Positions 48,826 through 60,200 of a stretch of DNA of 64,000 bases are shown here, piece after piece; position 1 is the first letter of the stretch, and each line of letters starts with the position of its first letter. The notes beneath the pieces are model-generated. The model was given only the letters and a program-made list of their open reading frames with translations. It made no database searches and was not told the origin of the DNA. The stretch comes from Liolophura sinensis (Eukaryota; Mollusca; Polyplacophora; Chitonida; Chitonidae). Position numbers and translations under genes: made by a program. The DNA is taken from positions 61,480,984-61,544,983 of the forward strand of contig NC_088300.1 of the NCBI RefSeq assembly GCF_032854445.1, given 5' to 3'.

Positions 48826-50411
48826 AGTGAAAGTCCCCATCAGTGAATGGTCCCAAACTACCAATCACTAAACGTCCCAATTGACCTATCAGAGAATGTC
48901 TTAATTTACCAATCGGAGAATGTCCCAATTTACCCATCAGTGAATGCCGCAATCTACCAAACAGTGCATATCCCAATCTACCTATCAGTGAATGTCCAAA
49001 TCTAGCAATCAGTAAATGTAGATTGCACATTTACTTAATCTACCAATCAGTAAAAGTAACAATATACCAATCGGAGAATGTCCCACTTTACCCATCAGAG
49101 AATGTCCCAATCTACCCATCAGTGAATATCCTAATCTACCAAACAGTGAACGTCCCAGTCTACCAATCAGAAAATGTATCAATTTACCTCTCAGTGAATA
49201 TCTCAATCTACCAAATAGTAAACGTCCCAATCTACCATCAGTGAATGTCTCAATATACCAATCAGTGAATGTCTCAATCTACCAAACAGTAAACGTTCCA
49301 GTCTACCAATCAGAGAATGTCTCAATTTACCCCTCAGTGAATGTCCCATTCTACCTTCAGTGAACGTATCAATCTACCCATCATTGAATTTCTCAATCTT
49401 CCAAACAGTAAACATCCCAATCCCAATCTACCAATCAGAGAATGTCCCATTCTACCAATCAGGGAATGTCCCATTCTACCAATCAGGGAATGTCCCAATC
49501 TACCTTCAGTGAATGTATCAATCTACCCATCATTGAATTTCTCAATCTACCCATCACTGAATTTCTCAATCTACCCGTCAGTGAATATCTCAATCTACCA
49601 AACAGTAAACATCCCAATCTATCAATCAGAGAATGTCACATTCTATCAATCGGGGAATGTCCCAATGTACCCTCAGTTAATGTATCAACTTAGCCATAAG
49701 TGAATGTCCGAATCTACCAATCAGAGGATGTCCCAATCTAGCAATCGGAGAATGTCCTGATATATCAATCAGTAAATATTACAATCTACTCTTCAGCGAA
49801 TGTCCCAATCTACCAAAAAGTAAACGTTCCAATCTACCAATCAGAGAATGTCCCAACTATCCATCAGTGAATGTCAAGCATCAGGGAATGTCCCAATGTA
49901 GCCATCAGCGAATGTCTCAATACGCCAATCAGTAAATTTTCCAATTTACCAATAACCATATGTCCCAATCTGCCAATCAGTGAATGTTTCCATCGGTGAA
50001 TGTCGCAATTTACTAATCAGTAAACATCCCAATCTACTCATCAGTGAATGTCCCAATCCACACATTAGTGAATGTCCCAATCCACACAGTAGTGAATGTC
50101 CCAATCTACTAAACAGTACCCGTCCCAATCTACCTATAAGTGAATGTCCCAATCTACCTATAAGTGAATGTCCCAATCTCCCTGTCAGTGAATGTCCCAA
50201 TCTACAATCCACCCATCAGTAAATGCCCAAATCTGCCAAACAGTCCTTGCCTCAATCTACCAATTAGTGAATGTCCCAATTTCCCTATCAGTGAATGCCC
50301 AAATCTACCAAACAGTAAACATCACAATCTACCCATCAGTGAATGCTGCAACCTACCAATCAGTAAATGTCCAAATATACCCATCAGCGAATGTCCCAAA
50401 CCACAAAACAG
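48826..50411. repeat. 24-bp minisatellite, about 65 units
   Basis: The unit AATCTACCAATCAGTGAATG + TCCC is repeated over 1.6 kb with many variants (AATTTACC, CAGAGAATG, AACAGTAAACG, CCCATCAGTG). Because the unit is a multiple of three, every frame that lacks a stop stays open. This produces long repeat peptides on both strands (NLPISECP, GRLGHSLI and others) without real coding evidence. Confidence 0.97.
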
Positions 50412-50427
50412 TGCACTTACTTATGTG

Positions 50428-50552
50428 TTTGGTGTTTTACAAATACGACTGCGGCCAGCATTATGATCGGAAGAAACCGGGCAAAGCCATCGGCAGGTTG
50501 CTGGTAGACCTTTCAACGAACGGCCAGAGAGGAAGCCAGCATGAGCTGGACA
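50428..50552 (-). mobile_element. SINE family 1, truncated at both ends, - strand
   Basis: 'ggtgttttacaaatacgact', 'gcggccagcattatg', 'ggcaggttgctggtagacct' and 'ggaagccagcatgagctgga' read in reverse as the SINE body. It sits exactly at the end of the 24-bp minisatellite. Confidence 0.88.
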
Positions 50553-50559
50553 CAGCTAA

Positions 50560-52090
50560 AGAGTAACAGTGAATGACATAATCTATCCATTTAAATTTGG
50601 TTCTCTTAATATATTGTTATTATTTTCAACTCTTATCCCCTTTAAACGCTCTTTTGAGCATAAATATTAAGGAAAAAAATTGTAAGCTATTTTTTTGTAA
50701 ACAGTGTCTTGGTGTATCTCGACTCTCTTAAAAAATCTTAAAAAACTAAAAAGCAGCAGTTTTATGCAACTTTGCATTCCTGAACCGTTATGTTTGTAGT
50801 GTTCCTTGCTAATTTATTTTCAGAAGTAACGTTTTGGTGCACTAGAAAATAAGAACAGTAAAGAATATCAACAAAACTGAATCTTTGAAGAAACTTTGTG
50901 ACAGTGGCAATAAAAGTTCCCCACGACCTTGAAAGAGTCCCACTGAAGTAAATCTGACAATATATTCCTTGACAGACACAATTCAATTAAGCAGTATTGA
51001 TAAAGAGGCTTTTATGCCCCAGCAAATATCCCGCCGTTCGATTAGCTCGCGAATAGAGAGAGCTGTCACGTTACCGTCTTATTGCGCTGCCCCCGTCTAC
51101 AATAATGGATTCATTAATCTTCATTCTCACCGGTCTTATAACAGGCAGTTGTCTTGACCACTATGCCAGTCGCCCCGGGATCCCGTCCGGCTTTTTGACC
51201 ACTCCAACCTAGACACAAAGGCAAGAAATTCACACAGTGGTACCCAAACGGAGCGTGATTAAGGTTGACAACACCCCTGAAAGATTCCATTCCACCAACG
51301 TTCGTGGATCGATTATTTAGGTCAATGGGAAGAGTAGGTGAAGCGTTCCCTGTCTTAGGCTTAGTGACTGACTGACAGACTGACGAATGGCTCATTTAAA
51401 ATACTCCAAGACAGGTCTGATTTATTCATTTATAGAGATAATTTTGGAACAATTGAACGTATCACTTGACTACTTCACTAAGTGTTGATCGAATGACTGA
51501 GTGGATGATTTTATGATTAAGGAATTGATGACTACCTGACATACTGATTGGCTCGTGGTTTTAAATATTTTAACCACTGGGTGATCAGCCAGGGATGTGG
51601 CCGCCGGACTGACTTGGTGTCACTGTTCTTATCTTGTTAGTTTATTATTCGAAGAGATTGTAAGATCTTTTTGTAAAAGAGTGTCATCTGCTACACTATA
51701 TAACTGCCCCATTAACTAACCTATATGCTAACTGATCGTCTAATTGATATATTAGTCAGTCATGTAGTTAGTTAGTTGGTAGATTCACTGTCTCGTTTAC
51801 CAATGGCTTGCCGGTCTGACAAGTAGCGACAAATCAGGTGTCTGAATGAATTTACTTGAAGAATGTTTCTTTTAAAATTGATTTCCATTCCTTTTTTGGT
51901 AAAAGTGGAAGGATTTTAGTTTCCGTAAGGCTTCAACTGCGCATTGCACGTACTGTGAACTACCTTCGCTGTTTTGATAAAACTTAGCTGCCTGAAGAAT
52001 ACATGCTGTTGGGTATTTTTTTAAAAGTTTCCTATAAAAAAAAACAAATGAATAATTCTGAAATTCGGCAAGAGTGAAATTTTAATAAAA
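50560..52090. other. Gene-free stretch
   Basis: No exon was recognised. Frames at 50969-51157 and 51114-51395 have no motifs. Confidence 0.5.
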
Positions 52091-52096
52091 AAGCTC

Positions 52097-52102
52097 TTTA
52101 TT
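52097..52102 (-). terminator. Candidate poly(A) signal of the - strand gene
   Basis: TTTATT on the + strand is AATAAA on the - strand. It lies about 570 bases beyond the last stop of the acidic region (52672). It is a plausible 3' end for transcripts of the GABBR2-like gene if they extend this far. Confidence 0.35.
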
Positions 52103-52671
52103 GCATGGACATTTTGAATAAGATCTGTGATAGAAAACTTTTGATTCTAACAGTTAAGAGTAAATACAGTTGTGTTGTGGGGCTGTTAGCCTAGATTGAA
52201 TACAAGGATTTTTATCAAATGATCAACTTACATCTGTACATTTCTTCCGTGTGGCAAGGAATAAAATCTGCTCCCCTCGTGCTTCATCTATTCCATTAAA
52301 GCTCTGTAAAAAAGTTTTGCCCAGGGCCTAAGTTGGCCTTAACAGGACTTTCTGTGATGCTTGTTTAAAAAAAAAAAATAGCCAAAGCACGAATTGCCCC
52401 CAAAAATTGGTAATGTTCACAACTCGGGATGTTTCATCAAGAGCATTTCTCGACTTCCACGATGCCCATAGTTATACTTTGTCATAAAGATAAGGCTGGG
52501 TTAAACATGGGATAAAATATCAAGGGCGTTTTACACAGTGACCCACGAATCGGATCTGGCGTTGGCACATTAAGAAGTATTGAGCAGACTCTTCCATTCT
52601 CAGCCCATTCTAAGACTTGTGCGTATGTCTCCTGATCTTACAAGTCAACCACCCATAACGATCCTTCCACT

Positions 52672-54031
52672 TCAAATATACTCTACGACATCACACATAA
52701 ATTTTCTTGATCCCTTCTCAAGTTCGACCTTGCGATCTTTTGACTTTGGTGCCACTTTGCGGTGTTTTATCGAACTGAGCAGAGGTCGCAGTAATGGGTT
52801 ATCGGCCGTGGCTCGGCCCGACTTTTCCGCTTTGCTCTCTAATGATTCCGCTAAACTGTCTGTAATAAATATTTCTTTGCCTTCTTCATAGGGAGCATGC
52901 GCGCCGCGTGAACAATCTTCATTTTTATCTTTGGTGTCCCATAATCGCTTCCACGTCAGCTGAATGGCTTTTCTCACTAATGTCATCGGCTCTTTGGACA
53001 GTATCTTTCCTTTCCAACAAGAACATCCAACGTTTTGTCATCTTTGGCTTCATTATCACAACCGACATGTGGCCAGGAACTAAATAAATCCAAAGTATCC
53101 ACTGCGACATCCCTGGTTTTATCCAGATTGTTGTCTTCTCCACATAAGATATCCATGCTGATGGTTTCTTGAGTGACACTGGAACCAACTACATCACCAT
53201 ACAATGTATCAAAATTCTTAACATCATCATCATCACCATCATCACCATTGTCACAATCAGTAATGGTTTCGCCGTTGTCACCAAATTCGTCTGCAATGTC
53301 TTTATCATCTGTGTCTTTCATACCACAACCTTGCATTACCTGAGTGTTATTCTTGATGACTGTATCTTCTCCAGACATTTTTTCCTTTTCATTGATGTCA
53401 GCGATATTACCTTCGGCAGTATAGACAGCACTTTCATATTCGAACAAGACATCTGGCTGATGACACAGAATATCTTCTCTGCGGCTGAGATCGCTGTCAT
53501 CAACACACCGTATGTCGTGGTCACCTACTTCCGTGTTTTCAACAGTTATGTGCACCGCGTCATCAACATTTACTGCTACGTCATTCAACTTGACGTCAAC
53601 TAAATCCGTGCTGTCGTCGTCAGGGGCGTATTCATCTGGCCGTCAGTTGAACCTTCTGTTACTGTGTCATGCCCCAAGATACAAACCAATTTTAAACTGT
53701 CATCGCACGAAGGACTACTGTTAAGAGCTGAGCTGTTTTCGCCAAAGTTTAAGTTGTCGGCAATTTTGTCCGAATTGTTGTCCACCATGTTGGTATCGGG
53801 ACTGGCAATTGGCATAATGTCATCCGTAAATTCTGTGTTTTCACCTCTGGGAGAATCGGGTCGTCTTTCAGAGTACTCCTCTATCATTACACATTCCAAC
53901 TCTTCATGCCATCCACTCGGTATTATCAACGTCATTATCGACATTTTCACTTTCGCTTTCGCTCTGAATCTCACAGAACTGATTCTCGCCAATCTGTTCA
54001 CTGAGAAGCCCTTCTTCCTCAGGACTTTTTC
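52672..54031 (-). pseudogene. Frame-broken acidic exon region, possible GABBR2-like tail
   Basis: The acceptor 'aaaatctag' ends at 54032. Downstream text is acidic for about 1.36 kb but changes frame repeatedly: SPEEEGLLSEQIGENQ to a TGA at 53906-53904; then HEELECVMIEEYSERRPDSP to a TAG at 53602-53600; then DEYAPDDDSTDLVDVKL through poly-Asp (DDGDDDD) to a TGA near 52985; then KDTVQRADDISEKSHSADV; then a more basic end (SIKHRKVAPKSKDRKVELEK) to a stop at 52672. A single ancestral acidic reading with at least three or four indels, or assembly indels, explains this best. The hydrophobic + strand frame at 53169-53603 is its antisense shadow. It has no recognised family. Confidence 0.55.
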
Positions 54032-54732
54032 CTAGATTTTAAAAACAGTGGCTCAAGTAATTAGGGAAACATTATTTGGACAAAGTAATAAATACTTAAC
54101 TTAACCAAATAACACGTATTCCAGGTTTTTCATACAAATTCTACGTTAAACCCCAAGCACTATCTCATTCATACAAATACTTTTTTCAGTTTTAAAAGAA
54201 AATCTTACCCTTTATGTAGACCTTTCCGCTTATAATATATTCCATGAAAGGCTAATCAATGAATTTTACAATGCTGGTTGAAATTTCAACAAAACAATTG
54301 TTGGCAAAACCATGTTTTGCCATGCATATTTCAATGCGTACTAATTAGGATTTATACTAGAACACTAGCATCATTTTGAGGCTTGTCTTCGTAAGTTATT
54401 AAGTAGTTAAAAATTGTATGCCTCGAAATATTTATTACACTCAGATTGACCATTTCTACATGATACAGTTAATTTAAAGGGAGTAGATAAATTTACCATA
54501 TGGAGAATGGTGTAAAAATAATTGAAATGAACAGAATTTCTGGCACGCAATTAGACAGATGGAGATTTCATAATGTGTAAATGATTTGTAGGTTTTGATT
54601 GATCTTCAGACACCAACTTTAGTGGTAACCATACAGCGGTCTTTCCCAGTAATTCCAAGTGTTTGATAATCCCAGAGTATAATGATTTAGTTCATGAGTG
54701 GAACCTATACAAATTGGCACAATAAAAACATT

Positions 54733-54952
54733 AATCTGTTAATCTTAACCGAAAATCTGTTGTCTGAGTGATGTTAGAATGTAATCTGTTATTATAACAC
54801 AATATTCTGTCATAATATCCTTTTAGTTCTGATATAATCTTCATGTTGAATTAATAGAACACGAGTGTTAAATTTTACAGGAAAATCTGCTGCTACAGCA
54901 GAATATATTCTGGAATCACTCAGACAACTGACTTTCTGTTAAAAATGAACAG
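54733..54952. mobile_element. MITE family B, reference copy
   Basis: The left end CTGTTAATCTTAACCGAAAA plus 'tctgttgtctgagtgatgtt' and the right end (ctggaatcactcagacaact, gactttctgttaaaaatgaa) are inverted repeats of about 50 bp. The total is about 220 bp with no coding text. It lies in a presumed intron or 3' region of the GABBR2-like gene. Confidence 0.85.
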
Positions 54953-55380
54953 TCATTTTTTGTGTGTATTTATGATAAATGAATGTTATTACGTTGATTA
55001 CACGCATTTATGTTGTCAAGTGATAAATATTAGTTAATATGCAGTGATAATTACAAACTTCCGGTCGTGGCCTGACCGCGGATTTAACAGTCATGAAAAC
55101 AGATGTCTTGGATTCTTCTAACAATTATCCCTCGAGAGAAAACAATAGATGCGAGCTCATGGCAGATGCTGCAAAACATCGAAAGCTTGTTAGTTTTTGT
55201 TAGTAAAAAGTAGGCAGTTGGTTAGTACTTGTTAGTTAGGACAGAAATGCAGCATACAGCTATATGAATGTAAACAATATAATATGTACATATGCAATTA
55301 CTGATAAAAAAATATAGAGATGATAATAACAAATGTTAGTAGAGTTACAATGTAACGAAGAAAAGAGTATTGCCACATAC

Positions 55381-55436
55381 CACAACCAGTGTTATGTTAG
55401 TAAGGAAGGTAGTAGGATCGAAGTCATCTTCATGCT
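55381..55436 (-). CDS. Candidate small exon, GABBR2-like tail
   Basis: The acceptor 'aatatttcag' ends at 55437 and the donor GTATGT follows 55381. The 56-bp exon starts with two bases, fitting the phase left by the exon ending at 57082, and reads (E)HEDDFDPTTFLTNITLVV in phase 0 at its end. Splice signals and acidic content are suggestive but there is no homology support. Confidence 0.4.
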
Positions 55437-56102
55437 CTGAAATATTAAATAGGTGTTAGTAGGCTAGCTACATCACGTGGCCACTGGAGGTGGTTAGTAG
55501 AAGCAACAGGAAGAAGACAATGCGCATGGGTGGTACGAACAGTTTAAGCAGCTTGTGTACAGTCACTTGAAACACGGCTTAGACAACATAGCATGCACCA
55601 ATACAACAGGAATAACGTAAAACATTGGCACCGCAAAACAACCAAACAAACCAATTTTAGTAGCTTTTTTTGCACGTATATTCAGCTCAGAATAAAATCA
55701 GAAAAAGTAACGGAAACCTATACACTCAAACTGAACAAAACCACTTGAAGAATCTTGTCACATTTTTACAACAGAGACTGTTTTAAGTTTTAATAAATAC
55801 CGCCTTTGAAAAGGTAAACTTTTTGGTTGATCTTAATCGCCTTCTAAAGTTTAAGTGGGCTAAATCTGGACAAACGTCCCTGTATTGTCAACAGAGACGA
55901 GTTTTCACAAAGGTAATCGCCCATATAGGACAATGGTACAAAAGAGTGACGTCCAAATATCGCACGACAAATGTACGATAAAAAATGTCGTACGCCGCTA
56001 GGTGAAACTGGGCCCTTGAATCTGAAAAAAGTTCTTACTTAGGCAGATCAAGTTAAAATGGGTTAGTTTTTAGATCAGTCCAAACAAATCTATATCTCTT
56101 AC

Positions 56103-56171
56103 CAAATATTCATTCTATAACACTTGCTTTGTGGTCCTGATCAACATTTTCAGAACCAGACACGAAATCCA
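56103..56171 (-). CDS. Candidate 69-bp cassette exon with in-frame stop
   Basis: The acceptor 'tatgtttcag' precedes 56171 and the donor GTAAGA follows 56103. The phase fits the preceding exon (ends 57082): V-DFVSGSENVDQDHKASVIE, then TGA, leaving four residues' worth of untranslated exon. Its 69 bp keeps phase, so skipping it lets the frame run to 55436. It would act as an alternative C-terminus. Confidence 0.45.
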
Positions 56172-56719
56172 CTGAAACATAAACAAAACATAAACAAGAA
56201 AAAAAAGAAACGAATGCATGCATGTATAAAATAAATTTACATAAAATCAGTAATAATCAAGCTGTAACAACACCAATTACATGCACATTAATTTATAGGC
56301 AATTTCGGCCTGAGCCATTTACTGCCTTGACTTCGCAAATAACGCGTTTCGTTTTTAATTTCGACATTTTGTGATATCCTTTGGCGCCATAAATCAAATT
56401 TTACAAATAACTCTTTAATTCCATAAAACAGAAAAAAATTAAACACTTCGTTCTATATTGGCGAAGTGAAGTACTGAATCTGAAGCGTAAGTTACCGGAC
56501 CAATCCAGCATCCGAAAGTAAAGACTTTCCCCTTTTCCAGGCATTATTTAAACCTAAAGCATATTTTTTATTTGTGTACGGTCTTTAGTTTACCAATGAT
56601 CAGGACAAACATTTGTGTTTCAGCACCTCGTGAATCTAAGAGAGGTGTTGCGGGTACCTTACTAGTCAGAATCTAGATTTAATTTAGACTGAAAATTAAA
56701 AAATTTAAAGCTAAAACCT

Positions 56720-56934
56720 GCGGTCGCTGTGAGTTCAAATCCAGCTCATTCTGGCTTCCTCTCCGGCCGTAAGTGGGAAGGTCTGCAGCAACCTGCAGAT
56801 GGTCGTGGGTTTTCTTCGGGCTTCGCCCGGCTTCATCCCACCATAATACTGGCCGCAGTCGTATAAGTGAAATATTCTTGAGTACGGCGTAAAACATCAA
56901 TCAAATAAATAAATAAATGAATAAATAAATGAAG
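56720..56934 (+). mobile_element. SINE family 1, 5'-truncated, + strand
   Basis: It starts at the box B-like region (CGCTGTGAGTTCAAATCC) and runs through 'ggtctgcagcaacctgcag' and 'ccataatactggccgcagtc' to a long (AATA)n tail. It is antisense inside the GABBR2-like gene. Confidence 0.92.
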
Positions 56935-57081
56935 CAAAAACCACATTGTCTGCTTTGCAAAGATATGATGTAAGTAGTAAATATAGAAGTTGGGGAGAAA
57001 TTTGAAGCGCGGTTTGTTTCAGAAGGTTACAGGAATCCTGATTCGGCAATGTGTGGCTATGATGGAACAAGCCGTTCAAAC

Positions 57082-57245
57082 CTGGTAAACTGCCCCCACT
57101 GTGGACACTGTTATTGTTGTCTGGTTCGGACTCTTCCTGGTCGCTGTCCTCGGATAGGTGTCCCGGATGACCTGTCTGACACTCATCCAGGAAGGACACC
57201 CCCGAGTACCGCTGTATGATGGGATGCTCCTCTGTGGCTGGGGGT
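57082..57245 (-). CDS. GABBR2: GABBR2-like exon, acidic tail
   Basis: The acceptor 'ttctttttctttag' precedes 57245 and a modest donor GTTTGA follows 57082. The exon is 164 bp, phase 2 to 1. It reads [40 protein letters not shown] and [14 protein letters not shown]. If the donor is not used, the frame runs on to a stop at 56897-56899 beside the SINE tail, which would be an alternative end of the protein. Confidence 0.8.
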
Positions 57246-60200
57246 CTAAAGAAAAAGAAAGAATGAATGGTTAAGTGAATGATTCAGGCTAAACGCCACT
57301 TCGGCATCACTGTGGCCATATCATGAGGGGAACTTGTTGTAACTAGGAGATAGTATATATTTTTCAATGCAATACAAAGAACGTCCAAAATCAAACCAAA
57401 ATAGACAACTTTTTTTTAAAAATCAGTTAAAGTCTGATACCGGTAAAAGTCGAACCCACACTACTTTTTTCAAATACGTAATCTACAAAATGATATATTG
57501 TAATGTATCAAGAAGGAAAGGTGTATGCTGAAGAACATAAGATGAAAAAAAAAAACAGCACATTTTTAAAAGCTAATTAAAGCAAACATTTCATATTATT
57601 TGGTAAAATTGCTGACAAACAGATTTAAGGTTTGGGACAAAATGTGAAAAATAGGAGGAACAGATATTTGCTCAATTAAGAGCATATTTCTCGACGCACC
57701 TGTAATTTACATTCTCCACTACCGTCACTTCCGGTTCTGAGGGGCCCAGGTAGACCCCGCTGTAGGGATCGTAACTGTCTACCTCTATGTATTCACGAGA
57801 ATCTCTGATTGGTGATAGCTTACCCGTTGTACTTTTGCGACTGTTTAGGGGAAAAAATGACAATATACAGCTAAAATGTATTTTTTGAAAACAAGGAATA
57901 TATTCTTTCCAAATTCAAGTTCAAATCTAACTGCCATCAGTTCTCCTGTGGTTTCACAAATATACAAGATACAATATACAGTGGTTTCTTTGTTGCTCTG
58001 ATCAATTTTTCGATCCATTGACCTGGCGTTTGTAATACAGGTAAAACATTCTTCAACACCGTATAAATTCGCAATTAAATAAGTAGGTAATACTGTAAGG
58101 TTACTCTACCTGTTGTTTCAATGCCATCAGGCATGGCCATGTATGGTAAGGCGCCACTAATTACTCAAACATAGCAACGGAACAGATAAGTAAGTGACTA
58201 TTGTTGTCTTAGGGAAGTCCTTCATAACCCATCCAACTTTTAACACTAACCTGTACTATCTGTAATCTCAAATGAAAAGAGGCCGTAGCAATAGCTAAAT
58301 GTGACGAGCTGTGAGACATGGGACGAGATAATCAAGTCAGTTTTGACTGCACAGCTTTGTCTCTAGACAAAGAAATACGATAAATGAAGTTCGACCTCTC
58401 CCAAAACCTACTTATCCAAGAAAATGGCCTCCACGGAGACCTTGTAATTGTTCCATTCTCTTACGTTTAACAGCAAAATGTGTCTGGACAGGAAGACAGT
58501 GACAGTCTTGGCTTATAGCCATGACGTTTGATTGTATATAGCGGGATTCAGTTTCCACTTGTAAAAACATGCTGTGAAACATCGTTGATATTAGTCTATA
58601 AGAGACGTTGCATCCAATATGTAAAACAGAATGAAGTCGTGCCAAATCAAGAATCGTAATTCATACAGAATTCCTCACCGGCCGAATATTTGCCGACCTG
58701 GATCAGTGGGGATGAGGAGTACAATAGAATGACATTGACATTAGGGATTGAAAAGAGGTATTTCTGGCCAAAGTTAGACAGAGGCATAGCAAATCTTGGA
58801 GCAGATTACCTACACAGACTGGGTATCCGTGGCCAGTTTTCTCCCATTTTTTTGTTTTCCTGAGCAAGCTCTTGTAAATTCCTTGTACTGTAAAAGCTTT
58901 AATGCTATCGAAAGTATACGGAGTCTAATAAGCAAGAATAACACATGCCAAATCCAGAGTAAAAGCTTTAGGTTTTGTAGGGATCCAGGTTGATAAATCA
59001 CAAGACTCTTGAGTGAAAGCCACAATTCAGTTGGCTGGATTTAAACGATTTTATTGGCCAGTGGATATTGAGTAACAGACGGCAATTTGCGCATTCTGTG
59101 CACGGAGGCTTAGACAACAACACTAAATATTTGTATGATGTATCACATTGTATCGTGAGTGAATGTCTAGGCGTCCAGTACCGACATTTGTATATCAGCC
59201 GTCAACCATATTGATCGTTCCGTGTCAATAATCGCAAGATCAATTTTCAAAACACCTTCCAAAAAAATGCACCAATGAACTAAGGAATTACAGAAAGTAA
59301 GAAATTAGGACGGATTCCTGTAAAGAGAAGCAGGCAACAGTTTTCAATGATGAGGGAGTGATATAGGGAACGTCCTAGACCAATAGATTGAATCAGTACT
59401 CAAATCTTGTACCATGCTAGTTCATAAATAGTTGTTAAGGCAAAATATGTGTCCCAGTGAGACTGTTACCCGATATCCGTGAGCTCAATGCTTTCCGTGA
59501 CGGAATTACTGTTGCGTGAATGAAGGTATGACGAATGTCTGTGATGTTCAGGCGAGTCTATATACAGCTGAGTGAGGCTTGAGTCCGAGCAGAAAGAAGC
59601 ATTATCATCTTCGGTACCTGCGGAACCTACAATGATAGCAACACGGGCTGCAATAACATCAACACAAACGTCAGCTGAAATGCCTGTGAAAACACGTTGT
59701 CACCTCTACTGCAGTTCCCTTACCTAATGACCAACTCCCTTTATTTTAATGAACTGATGCATCGATCAGGGGAAGTGCAGCACCATTTGGTGTATAGAGT
59801 TTAAGATATTAACATATTCTCTAAATGTACTCTCGACGACAGGATAATGGCAAATGACAACTGAAATATATATTTTGCGTCTTCGGGTAATTGAATGTCT
59901 ATTATTATGATCTAGTCTCCAATTTATATGAGCCAATTCAAATCTTTGTATGAATGGCTATAGATTTACAGCTTACTGAATTTCTGTTTAATGGTTTTCC
60001 AAGTTTTCTCTTCCTTTTCTGGGTATTTAGCCTCAGATTTACTTTACGGATCCAAAGATCTGTAGTAAATAATAGTTGACGTCTCTTTGTCTAGTCAATA
60101 TCAACACCCCCGAAAACAGAAAAAGTTGCACAAAATAAACGACTTACTTCTGGAAACTTTACTAGGCGACATGTCCGGGTTCGTCTTTTGCCGCAGTGTT

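Noticed and set aside
49023-50566. Several long repeat-peptide frames on both strands
   Set aside because: The 24-bp unit is a multiple of three, so open frames are automatic. Frames on both strands and in two or more phases are equally open, with no start context or conserved unit.
53169-53603. A 144-codon hydrophobic + strand frame that looks like a membrane protein
   Set aside because: It is the exact antisense of the acidic, GAT/GAC-rich - strand reading; Asp codons read in reverse give Ile/Val/Ser-rich text. It has no splice or promoter context.
58412-58645. 77-codon - strand frame between two receptor exons
   Set aside because: The flanking exons (59470 and 57840) already join in phase without it. 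It has no clear acceptor and donor.
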